Origin: JARROD01 sp037384225
GTDB lineage: Bacteria > Pseudomonadota > Gammaproteobacteria > Pseudomonadales > Cellvibrionaceae
Assembly (NCBI GenBank): GCA_037384225.1
Contig: JARROD010000151.1
Location: 1-8,625 of the forward strand
Direction of reading: 5' to 3'
DNA length: 8,625 bases
The notes below the pieces were generated by a model. The model made no database searches and had not been told where the DNA came from. It saw only the letters and a program-made list of their open reading frames with translations. Positions 1-5,420 of the stretch are shown here, piece by piece. The position numbers and the translations under genes are program-made. The stretch's first letter is position 1. Every line of letters starts with the position of its first letter.

Positions 1-240
1 GCCGAAATTCAGAGGCGGATCCCGCTCAAGGAAACCGAGGGTAATAAGTATGGAGTTCACCACGTATATGATTTCGCGATTCAATATAATTCTCAAAACA
101 TGTCTCAGAATATGCCTTTACCCCATCGTTGCATAACCTTTTGCCTTATACCCAAACGCTGTATATTTAGCTGGATTTGCAACCTCAATATTGTAGAATA
201 TTTTTACCCCGCAACTATACCCAAAGCGTTTGAGATTTAG
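1..240 (+). other. Open frame entering from left edge, doubtful partial CDS
   Basis: Reading frame 1 is open from the window edge to a TAG at 238-240, giving 79 residues that begin AEIQRRIPLKETEGNKYG. I do not recognise a family. The last residues (IPKAFEI) are encoded by the left arm of the inverted-repeat element at 216-395, so if this is a real gene its 3' end was rewritten by that element. The middle is rich in Cys, Ile and Phe and does not look like a folded domain. Apart from this frame, 1-215 holds only the partial repeat at 147-170. It could equally be intergenic sequence; no start codon or ribosome site is visible because the left end is cut. Confidence 0.2.
147..170 (+). repeat. Partial copy of the inverted-repeat arm
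   Basis: This stretch begins TATACCCAAA and ends ATTTAG, as does the arm at 216-240, in the same orientation, with changes in the middle. It lies 69 bp before the full arm. It may be a remnant of a second element or a shared binding motif. The identity of the two ends is seen directly; the origin is inferred. Confidence 0.45.
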
Positions 241-395
241 GTCTTCAGAGTGCGTCAATTTTTGTTCCCCCTTTTCTTTTAAGGACAGGGGGAGCGACGA
301 CGCCGCGTGGCAGGCCCCACGTAAGGAGGAGCGACGCGGTCAGGGGCAAAAAGGGGCGTGCTCTGGAGGCCTAAATCTCAAACGCTTTGGGTATA
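216..395. mobile_element. MITE-like element with 35 bp terminal inverted repeats
   Basis: Positions 216-240 are the exact reverse complement of 371-395 (25 bp), and the match continues inward over 241-250 against 361-370 with two mismatches. The ends read TATACCC and GGGTATA, so a TA target duplication as used by IS630/mariner-type transposases is possible, although a TA at each end is also part of the palindrome. The core (about 251-360) is GC-rich and self-complementary: CGTGG 306-310 can pair with CCACG 317-321, CCGCGT 303-308 with ACGCGG 334-339, and GGAGCGACG occurs directly at 291-299 and 328-336. No transposase is encoded. A small non-autonomous element is the best reading; a large structured RNA or dispersed repeat family is the alternative. 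Confidence 0.6.
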
Positions 396-514
396 TATTA
401 CTGCAGCCAAAACAAAAATTTGCGCAGCCGTCGTGGCCATTAATAAACATCGGATTTCAAACAAAAAAATGCCGAATTAAGCGTGTTTTAGTCGTCTGAT
501 AACGGAAATTTAGA
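396..514. other. Non-coding spacer downstream of hemH
   Basis: This AT-rich stretch lies between the inverted-repeat element and the 3' end of hemH. I see no gene in it and no convincing intrinsic terminator for hemH on the minus strand. An open frame running through from 230 to 499 crosses both arms of the inverted repeat and has no protein-like character. Confidence 0.5.
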
Positions 515-1525
515 TTATTCTGTATACTCTTTGACGAGATTGGCCATCATTAATATATGTTTTTCGCTGTCGTTCAGGCAGGGAATAAAGTTGAAGGACT
601 TACCGCCGGCTTCGAGAAAACGCTGCTTATTTTCGGCATCAATTTCTTCAATAGTCTCCAGGCAATCCGCTGAAAATGCCGGACAAATCACATCGACACT
701 ATTAACACCTGATTTGGCCCACTCCAGTAATATTTGATCCGTATAGGGCTGCAACCATCGCGCAGAGCCCAATCTTGATTGAAAACTAAAAGCCCATTGA
801 TCGGGATTTAACCCCAACCTCTCGATGAGTGCAAATGAGGTTAGCCGACACTGGTCATAATAAGGATCGCCCAGGTCAACACAGCGCTGGGGAATTCCGT
901 GGAAAGACAATAGTAAACGCTCTGAACGCCCCGAACGCTGCCAGAATTGTTGAATCGAATCGGCCAGAGCATCGATATAATCCGCTCTCTCATAGTAGTG
1001 TTTATGAATTACAATATCGGGAATATTACGGCTGTTGAGTATCAAGCTCGCATACTGGTCGTAAACCGCCGCTGTCGTCGTTGCCGAATACTGGGGATAT
1101 AACGGCAATAACAGTATTCGGTCAACGCCAGCGCCGGAAAGCTCCGCCACCCGCTGCTTCAATGTGGGCTTGCCATAGGTCATTGCGTAGGTAACACAGC
1201 TCACCGATCCGGCCTCATTCGACTCGCTTGCGCACCTTCCAGCGCTTAATGTTTCTGCCAGCGCTGAGGCTTGCCGGCGGGTAATAACTTCAAGGGGAGA
1301 GCCTTCTTGCGTCCAAATCTGACGATACCCATTAACAACCCGACGCGGTCTAAATGGCAAAATAATGCCATACAATATCGGTAACCAGACTAATCTCGGT
1401 ATCTCGACAACACGGTGATCGCTCAGAAACTCTTTCAAAAAAGCTTTTACGGCAGATTTATTCGGCGCTTCGGGTGTTCCCAAATTCATGAGAATCACTC
1501 CCCAACGATAAGATTGTCGTCCCAA
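515..1525 (-). CDS. hemH: Ferrochelatase
   Basis: The product inserts Fe2+ into protoporphyrin IX, the last step of protoheme synthesis. It is 336 residues from the chosen start, close to the usual bacterial length. Family landmarks are the N-terminal strand GVILMNLGTPEAP (residues 9-21), LLLSFHGIP with the catalytic-type His209, FQSRLGSARWLQPYT (249-262), and CPAFSADCLETIEEI with the conserved Glu290. The frame continues upstream to a TTG at 1567, but the TTG at 1525 is preferred because AGGAGG lies 5 nt before it and the resulting N-terminus (MGRQSYRWGVILMNLG) matches the family. The first ATG, at 1489, would remove part of the first strand. It follows adk in the same direction, as in E. 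coli, but a strong terminator stands between them, so it needs readthrough or a promoter overlapping that hairpin. Confidence 0.96.
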   Translation of the reverse strand: MGRQSYRWGVILMNLGTPEAPNKSAVKAFLKEFLSDHRVVEIPRLVWLPILYGIILPFRPRRVVNGYRQIWTQEGSPLEVITRRQASALAETLSAGRCASESNEAGSVSCVTYAMTYGKPTLKQRVAELSGAGVDRILLLPLYPQYSATTTAAVYDQYASLILNSRNIPDIVIHKHYYERADYIDALADSIQQFWQRSGRSERLLLSFHGIPQRCVDLGDPYYDQCRLTSFALIERLGLNPDQWAFSFQSRLGSARWLQPYTDQILLEWAKSGVNSVDVICPAFSADCLETIEEIDAENKQRFLEAGGKSFNFIPCLNDSEKHILMMANLVKEYTE

Positions 1526-1530
1526 AAATA

Positions 1531-1536
1531 CCTCCT
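1531..1536 (-). promoter_or_regulatory. Ribosome binding site fixing the hemH start
   Basis: CCTCCT on the plus strand reads AGGAGG on the minus strand, 5 nt before the TTG at 1525-1523. It is a full Shine-Dalgarno match and decides for that TTG over the upstream in-frame TTG at 1567, which falls in the T-run of the adk terminator. Confidence 0.75.
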
Positions 1537-1561
1537 CAACGATTGCCTGATAAAAGGGAAC

Positions 1562-1595
1562 ACGCAAAAAAATAGGCCCCGCAGGAGCCTATTTT
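1562..1595 (-). terminator. Intrinsic terminator between adk and hemH
   Basis: On the minus strand AAAATAGGC (1595-1587) pairs perfectly with GCCTATTTT (1577-1569) around a 9-nt loop that can add two more G-C pairs. The 3' arm runs directly into a T tract (seven Ts ending at 1565). The stem base is A/T, so it could in part act in both directions. It ends the adk transcript and lies only about 40 nt before the hemH start. Confidence 0.8.
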
Positions 1596-1610
1596 AATAC
1601 CATTTGCGTC

Positions 1611-1627
1611 GGGTTCGCTACGAACCC
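1611..1627. other. Small perfect hairpin after adk
   Basis: GGGTTCG (1611-1617) and CGAACCC (1621-1627) form a 7-bp stem with a 3-nt loop, in the spacer between the adk stop and the terminator. There is no T tract. It might protect the adk mRNA 3' end; no function is shown. Confidence 0.4.
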
Positions 1628-1678
1628 CAATGTTAACCAGGTACCAGCCTTTACCGTAGCCCCCAATGCAGCGTACAA

Positions 1679-2326
1679 CTACCCCAGTGCTGAGAAAATT
1701 TTATCGCTGATCTCTTTCATACTCCCCTTGCCTATAACACGTGTATAGGTTATGGAGTTGTCCACCTTCGACCGCTGCTGATAAAAACTAACCAATGGGG
1801 CAGTCTGCTCGTGGTAAACCTGTAAACGCTTACGCACAGTTTCCTCCTTATCATCATTGCGCTGAATCAAAGGGTCACCGGTTTCGTCATCGACACCGTC
1901 TTGTTTCGGCGGATTATAAGACAGGTGATAAACCCTGCCAGAAGCCTCGTGCACCCGGCGACCACTGAGCCGGGAAACAATCTCTTCATCTTCCACATGG
2001 ATTTCCACAACGTGGTCAATATCGACACCTCCGTCAACCAGCGCTTCGGCCTGTGGGATTGTGCGGGGGAAACCATCGAAGAGAAATCCGTTACTGCAAT
2101 CATCTTGTGCTATGCGCTCTTTCACCAGAGCGATGATAATATCATCCGACACCAAGCCTCCAGAGGCCATGATACTCTGCACTTTTTCCCCCAGAGGGGT
2201 ACCGGCCTTGACCGCTGCACGTAACATATCACCCGTCGAAATCTGTGGAATGCCGTATTTCTCCGTAATGAATTTAGCCTGTGTTCCTTTACCTGCTCCG
2301 GGTGCTCCCAACAAGATTATTCGCAT
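1679..2326 (-). CDS. adk: Adenylate kinase
   Basis: The product is the cytoplasmic enzyme catalysing ATP + AMP to 2 ADP. It is 215 residues, about the length of the E. coli enzyme. Visible landmarks are the P-loop GAPGAGKGTQ (residues 7-16), the AMP-binding segment STGDMLRAAV (about 31-40), DGFPRT with the conserved Arg (about 84-89), and a long-form LID starting GRRVHEASGRVYHLSYNPP and ending QRNDDKEETVRKRL. The LID lacks the four cysteines of zinc-binding versions and is of the Gram-negative type. The ATG at 2326 is preceded by AAAGGAG with about 9 nt spacing. It is the upstream gene of the adk-hemH pair and ends in the intrinsic terminator at about 1565-1595. All key residues appear intact. 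Confidence 0.98.
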   Translation of the reverse strand: MRIILLGAPGAGKGTQAKFITEKYGIPQISTGDMLRAAVKAGTPLGEKVQSIMASGGLVSDDIIIALVKERIAQDDCSNGFLFDGFPRTIPQAEALVDGGVDIDHVVEIHVEDEEIVSRLSGRRVHEASGRVYHLSYNPPKQDGVDDETGDPLIQRNDDKEETVRKRLQVYHEQTAPLVSFYQQRSKVDNSITYTRVIGKGSMKEISDKIFSALG

Positions 2327-2767
2327 TATGGAATGCTCCTTTGTTCAGTTTTCAAAGCCCGCGATTCAGCCCGCAGACCTCCTCTCACGGATTCAGGCCC
2401 GCGAAAAGGGCATTACCATACACTTACCGCCCCCCAATCACAAGCTGGCCCATTAACATAAAGCTAACTATTTGATTTATATGGATTTTAACGTCAGAAT
2501 TCTGCAATGGTAAAAACGCCGAAAGAAGCCCTTAATGACCCGCTCGATAAATGCAATTTTTAAATTACTGCTGCTCATTTACCAAAGCAGAAAGCCCAAG
2601 GGCAACCCAATATGAGTAAACACCGACCAGCAGGAATTTCCCCCTGTTTCAGAAAATTATGCTTTTCATGAGTCAGAGATTCGGCTTATCCATGAGAAAT
2701 ATTGCCGTATACCAACCCCTTGATCTTCATCGAGTTTAACTATTTCCGGGTTAAGCTATAAACTAAC

Positions 2768-2779
2768 TATAGGCCTATA
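2768..2779. repeat. 12-bp perfect palindrome TATAGGCCTATA
   Basis: A perfect dyad about 105 nt before the start codon at 2884, followed by TATACTCGTATA. It could be an operator or part of a promoter; this is inference. Confidence 0.35.
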
Positions 2780-2795
2780 TACTCGTATAGAGCCC

Positions 2796-2826
2796 GTGGG
2801 GTGATCGCACGCAGCGTGACCCCCAC
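2796..2826 (+). promoter_or_regulatory. Hairpin in the leader of the gene at 2884
   Basis: GTGGGG (2796-2801) pairs with CCCCAC (2821-2826), and CACG (2808-2811) with CGTG (2815-2818) forms the tip. It lies about 57 nt before the start codon. No T tract follows, so it is not a standard terminator; a leader structure or cruciform operator is possible. Confidence 0.35.
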
Positions 2827-2883
2827 TCTGCAAACAAAACAGCTACAAAGCAAACGGGCAAGTCTAGAAATGAGGTATTGTTT

Positions 2884-3237
2884 ATGAAGGTCAGCGAACT
2901 GACAAAGCTGTGGGAAGCTACCTCCGGTGGGCAACTTACCAATGCTACCTATGAAATCCGCCTCCCTCTGGAAGACGCTGCGAAACTCGAAGCCCTACGG
3001 GAAATGTACCCCAAACGCTCATGTGAGCAATTACTTACGGATTTATTATCCGCGGCTCTCAATGAGCTGGAGAAAAGCTTTCCTTATGTCAAGGGGAACC
3101 GCATTATCGCCGAAGACGAAATGGGAGACCCCATGTTTGAGGATATAGGGCCTACACCTAGATTTCTTACTTTGACAAAAAAGCACTTGGTAGCACTAAA
3201 AACGCAACATAACACACAGAAAAAAGTGCCATATTGA
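2884..3237 (+). CDS. Conserved small protein with ribbon-helix-helix-like segment
   Basis: This 117-residue cytoplasmic protein has no signal peptide or membrane segment. The ATG at 2884 is chosen over the in-frame TTG at 2878 because GAGG at 2872-2875 is correctly spaced for it. The sequence resembles, from memory, a family in Pseudomonas-type genomes sometimes annotated 'pilin assembly protein' or 'type 1 pili tip component'; nothing here supports a pilus role. Residues about 22-62 (YEIRLPLEDAAKLEALREMY, then PKRSCEQLLTDLLSAALNEL) have the strand-helix-turn-helix pattern of a ribbon-helix-helix fold, so DNA binding or dimerisation is a possible inference. The following segment, with AEDEMGDPMFEDIGPTPRFL, looks like the family signature. 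It has its own leader and is probably transcribed alone; the next gene is 152 bp away. Confidence 0.85.
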   Translation: MKVSELTKLWEATSGGQLTNATYEIRLPLEDAAKLEALREMYPKRSCEQLLTDLLSAALNELEKSFPYVKGNRIIAEDEMGDPMFEDIGPTPRFLTLTKKHLVALKTQHNTQKKVPY

Positions 3238-3322
3238 CGATAATAGGGCATACTGGCGTAGAATATATCTAGGTTTTAACACTGAATTGATCAGTTTTAA
3301 GGGGTAAAACCTGTCAATTTTG

Positions 3323-3328
3323 TACAAT
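3323..3328 (+). promoter_or_regulatory. Possible -10 element for the gene at 3390
   Basis: TACAAT preceded by TTTTG resembles a sigma-70 -10 box and lies about 60 nt before the ATG. No good -35 is found at the usual spacing, and the hairpin GTTTTA/TAAAAC just upstream overlaps that site. Confidence 0.25.
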
Positions 3329-3389
3329 TAACAGCGCTTGGCTGTCACCAACCTATATTTTATTGACTGTCAACAAAGGAAAAGCCACC

Positions 3390-4211
3390 ATGGGCCTATT
3401 TTCTCGTAACAACCAAAAAGATAGTGAGGCTGAGGACCTCTTTAGCGACTCTGAACTGCCCCAAAGTCATGATTTCGACGAAAGCTTTTTCGTTTCAGAC
3501 GAAGATGGAAAGGCCGACCTGCCCCCCTCAGCACCGCTACAACCCAAATCGCCAGCTGCTCCTGCCCCTAAACAACGACAGGGATACAATATTGAGGATG
3601 CTATCGAATTGATGCGCTTGCTGCCGCGGGATAATAATGAAATCGTTGTTACGGTAGTCAAAAAGACCCTGGAGTCGACTCATATCGAGGTTGCCGACAT
3701 TATTAAAGGTGCCGATGAAAAAGAAAACCGCCTGAGAGAGCTAAATAGAAGCCTGGAACAGGAAATTAAAGAGCTGCAAGAACAGATCACCAAAAGAAAC
3801 CAGCGTATCAATGAAATCCAGGCCGACCTTAAAGAAACTGTAGATGTGAGAGAGAGACTGCAGTTTTCCCTTGAACTCGATGCCAAGCGCCAGCAGGCAA
3901 CGACACCACCAGCGCAGGCAAAATCACCGGCAACGCAGGCAAAATCACCAGCAACGCAACCCCAGCAGCCGTCTATACCCACAAAAGATCAAAACCACCC
4001 ACAAACATCATCAGCTTCCACCCTGAAAGAGCAGGCAGCATCGCTTAGAGAGCACACAAACGCGTTAAAAGAGCAAACAGCTTCAAGAAAAGAGCAAAGA
4101 GTATCTCAGACGAACCGTCCATTGCCCCAAACTCCAGAGTCATCCAAACAATCTGGCGGCTATCACCGCCCTGGGGAAAAAGGAGCGGGAACACCTACTT
4201 TTTCCAAATAA
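3390..4211 (+). CDS. Coiled-coil protein of unknown function with repeat tail
   Basis: This 273-residue soluble, hydrophilic protein starts MGLFSRNNQK at the ATG at 3390, with AAGGA ending 9 nt upstream; the in-frame TTG at 3363 lacks such a site. Residues 1-64 are acidic, then Pro/Ala-rich. Residues about 65-105 (YNIEDAIELMRLLPR, then EIVVTVVKKTLESTHIEVADII) form a compact helical block that I believe recurs in other bacterial proteins followed by a coiled coil. Residues 106-166 are a long charged coiled coil. Residues 168-273 are low complexity (Gln, Pro, Ala, Ser, Lys) and contain two sets of 7-residue repeats. There is no signal peptide or membrane helix. A scaffold or adaptor role is conceivable but only inferred. 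A weak terminator candidate follows near 4253-4277. Confidence 0.85.
   Translation: MGLFSRNNQKDSEAEDLFSDSELPQSHDFDESFFVSDEDGKADLPPSAPLQPKSPAAPAPKQRQGYNIEDAIELMRLLPRDNNEIVVTVVKKTLESTHIEVADIIKGADEKENRLRELNRSLEQEIKELQEQITKRNQRINEIQADLKETVDVRERLQFSLELDAKRQQATTPPAQAKSPATQAKSPATQPQQPSIPTKDQNHPQTSSASTLKEQAASLREHTNALKEQTASRKEQRVSQTNRPLPQTPESSKQSGGYHRPGEKGAGTPTFSK
3914..3955 (+). repeat. Two tandem 21-bp repeats in the coiled-coil gene
   Basis: Units 3914-3934 and 3935-3955 differ at one base and encode the seven-residue QAKSPAT pattern twice. The near identity points to recent duplication, probably by replication slippage. Confidence 0.85.
4023..4106 (+). repeat. Four degenerate 21-bp repeats in the coiled-coil gene
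   Basis: The units encode LKEQAAS, LREHTNA, LKEQTAS and RKEQRVS in unbroken succession. The DNA has diverged more than the protein pattern, so this set is older than the one at 3914-3955. The period is that of a coiled-coil heptad. Confidence 0.75.
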
Positions 4212-4252
4212 AATTGCCGTGGCATGACTAAGAAGGCTCCGAATGGCTGCCT

Positions 4253-4277
4253 AAATGGCCTGGCATTTGCCTTTTTT
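4253..4277 (+). terminator. Weak intrinsic terminator candidate
   Basis: AAATG (4253-4257) pairs with CATTT (4264-4268), and after GCC comes a run of six Ts (4272-4277). The stem is short and contains a G-G mismatch further in; several GGC/GCC blocks upstream (from about 4234) allow alternative stems. The place, 40-65 nt after the stop at 4211, is right for ending that transcript. Confidence 0.35.
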
Positions 4278-4402
4278 GAAGTCACCCCCTTCTGTTTCAC
4301 AGGTTATTCCTGTGTTATAAAGCGTCTCTTACCAACGGCCATTATTCATTCAAATAACTACCGTATAGATAAAAGCGCTGATTAAAATATAGTACTTAAA
4401 AC

Positions 4403-4948
4403 ATGGGTCACCCAAATAAAAGTTTGCTTGAAAAACTGTTCCACAATCACGCTTCCGATCTGGTACGTTTCCTGACCCGCAAACTAAAGAACGCCGAGGA
4501 CGCTGAAGATATCGCGCAAAATGCCTTTATCCGAATCCAGCACTTGGCGGAAACAGGCCACCTGGACAACCCCAAAGCTTACCTTTACCAGACCGCCTCA
4601 AACCTCGCCATCGATCAGATTCGCCGGGAAAAACTACACGGAAATTATGTGCAAGGGGAGATCAACCGCCAACAGGCTACCCCCGAATATTCCGGCTCTG
4701 CCCCTAATACCTACTCACCGGAGCGCGTGCTATCGGCTAAACAGGAGTTGGTGGTAATGCATACGACCATTGGAGGCTTGCCCTTAAAATGCCGTCAGGC
4801 ATTCTTACTCCACAGAATCAAGGGGCTTACCTATACCGAAATTGCCAACGAAATGTCGATATCGGTATCCAGTGTGGAAAAATATATTCTACAAGCGCTC
4901 AAAACATGCCGGTCAGCGCTCGCCAATGTAGAAAAAAGTGAACTTTAG
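4403..4948 (+). CDS. ECF sigma factor, FecI type
   Basis: This 181-residue sigma-70 family protein of the extracytoplasmic function group would direct RNA polymerase to a small regulon, most likely the receptor gene downstream. Region 2 spans about residues 8-75: LEKLFHNHASDLVRFL, the EDAEDIAQNAF block at 32-42, and NPKAYLYQTASNLAIDQIRR. A linker of about 40 residues rich in Asn, Gln and Pro follows. Region 4 lies at about 116-175, with the helix-turn-helix LTYTEIANEMSISVSSVEKY (142-161). The start matches the family N-terminus, but no Shine-Dalgarno sequence lies within 20 nt of the ATG, while TATAGT sits at 4388-4393, so a leaderless transcript is possible. The FecR gene follows after an unusually long 472 bp. 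Substrate or signal cannot be told from this protein. Confidence 0.93.
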   Translation: MGHPNKSLLEKLFHNHASDLVRFLTRKLKNAEDAEDIAQNAFIRIQHLAETGHLDNPKAYLYQTASNLAIDQIRREKLHGNYVQGEINRQQATPEYSGSAPNTYSPERVLSAKQELVVMHTTIGGLPLKCRQAFLLHRIKGLTYTEIANEMSISVSSVEKYILQALKTCRSALANVEKSEL

Positions 4949-4953
4949 AGAAC

Positions 4954-4970
4954 TCAAGGGTCGAACTTGA
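4954..4970 (+). terminator. Weak hairpin after the sigma factor gene
   Basis: TCAAG (4954-4958) pairs with CTTGA (4966-4970), followed at short distance by TTTTAT. The stem is only 5 bp and A/T-rich, so termination here is uncertain. Confidence 0.25.
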
Positions 4971-5058
4971 AGCGTTTTATACTTTCCATTATCCATTAGT
5001 TAATTAAATTGCGTGATATTTTGAGTTGTTCGTCTAAGTTTTAATGGGTGAGGTGAAG

Positions 5059-5097
5059 TGGTGCACAATCTTGCGGCACGCAACAGCTTGGTGCACA
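5059..5097. repeat. Direct repeats TGGTGCACA flanking a dyad
   Basis: TGGTGCACA occurs at 5059-5067 and 5089-5097, each with the palindrome GTGCAC. Between them TTGCG (5071-5075) and CGCAA (5079-5083) form a perfect dyad with a 3-base centre. A looser relative, GGTGCAACCGCACGCAG, follows near 5333-5349. The order suggests a regulator binding region, but no known operator is matched. Confidence 0.45.
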
Positions 5098-5298
5098 GGT
5101 AGGCTATACACCCATTTTTTGCTAAGATTGGCGCGGAATACAACGGACATACACAAAATTGATGACCCATATTCATGGTCGGGTCGCAAATTGCTTGGAT
5201 ATACACAGTGCTCGGCAACAATTATCCGTTATGAACGATTGTTGAAACAGTATTGAAATAAATAAGAGCATAATAGCGGCCCATAGTATAACGGAACT

Positions 5299-5327
5299 TT
5301 GATAACTATTTAACAAAAACACATAAA
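5299..5327 (+). promoter_or_regulatory. Candidate sigma-70 promoter for the FecR gene
   Basis: TTGATA (5299-5304, 5/6 to consensus) is followed after 17 bp by CATAAA (5322-5327, 4/6). Transcription from here would give a leader of about 85-90 nt before the GTG at 5421. Confidence 0.35.
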
Positions 5328-5420
5328 TATTTGGTGCAACCGCACGCAGATTGAATAGCCATATAGCTCCAACGGGTTTAGGACAGCCGGCAACATTATT
5401 GAGGACACAGGACAATTAAC

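Larger units (their letters stand above)
2327..2883. other. 557 bp intergenic region with divergent control signals
   Basis: The stretch must carry the adk promoter (minus) and the promoter of the gene at 2884 (plus), since the two diverge. Neither is clear-cut: A/T-rich blocks at about 2455-2510 and 2740-2790 are the likely sites but give no good -35/-10 pair. A short imperfect direct repeat (GATTCAGCCCGC near 2363-2374, GATTCAGGCCCGC near 2390-2402) lies in the adk leader. The right end contains the palindrome and hairpin listed separately. I see no convincing gene. Confidence 0.5.
4949..5420. other. 472 bp spacer between sigma factor and FecR genes
   Basis: The frames here (minus 5000-5221 and 5173-5415, plus 5044-5256) lack protein-like composition and ribosome sites, so I call the stretch non-coding. 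It holds a weak hairpin after the sigma gene, the repeat and dyad set at 5059-5097, a partly paired GACCCAT/ATGGTC dyad near 5164-5180, and a promoter candidate at 5299-5327. FecI and FecR genes usually abut or overlap, so the spacer implies separate transcription of FecR, or an inserted regulatory or RNA element. Confidence 0.55.

Noticed and set aside
230..499. 89-codon plus-strand frame across the left intergenic region
   Set aside because: It begins in one arm of the inverted repeat and passes through the other; composition is not protein-like and no ribosome site precedes it.
2363..2402. Imperfect direct repeat GATTCAGCCCGC / GATTCAGGCCCGC upstream of adk
   Set aside because: Only two short imperfect copies in a GC-rich patch; too little to claim an operator.
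1867..2456. Frames overlapping adk on both strands (minus 1867-2103, plus 1901-2224, plus 2061-2456)
   Set aside because: They are shadows of the clearly conserved adk reading frame.
2535..2723. Small frame MTRSINAIFKLLLLIYQSRK with one in-frame TGA at 2613-2615, continuing to a TGA at 2721
   Set aside because: The first part is hydrophobic and the second looks mildly protein-like, but there is no good ribosome site, no recognised family, and chance frames of this size are common.
5000..5415. Possible genes in the sigma-FecR spacer (minus 5000-5221, plus 5044-5256, minus 5173-5415)
   Set aside because: All are short, overlap each other, lack ribosome sites and show no motif; treated as non-coding.
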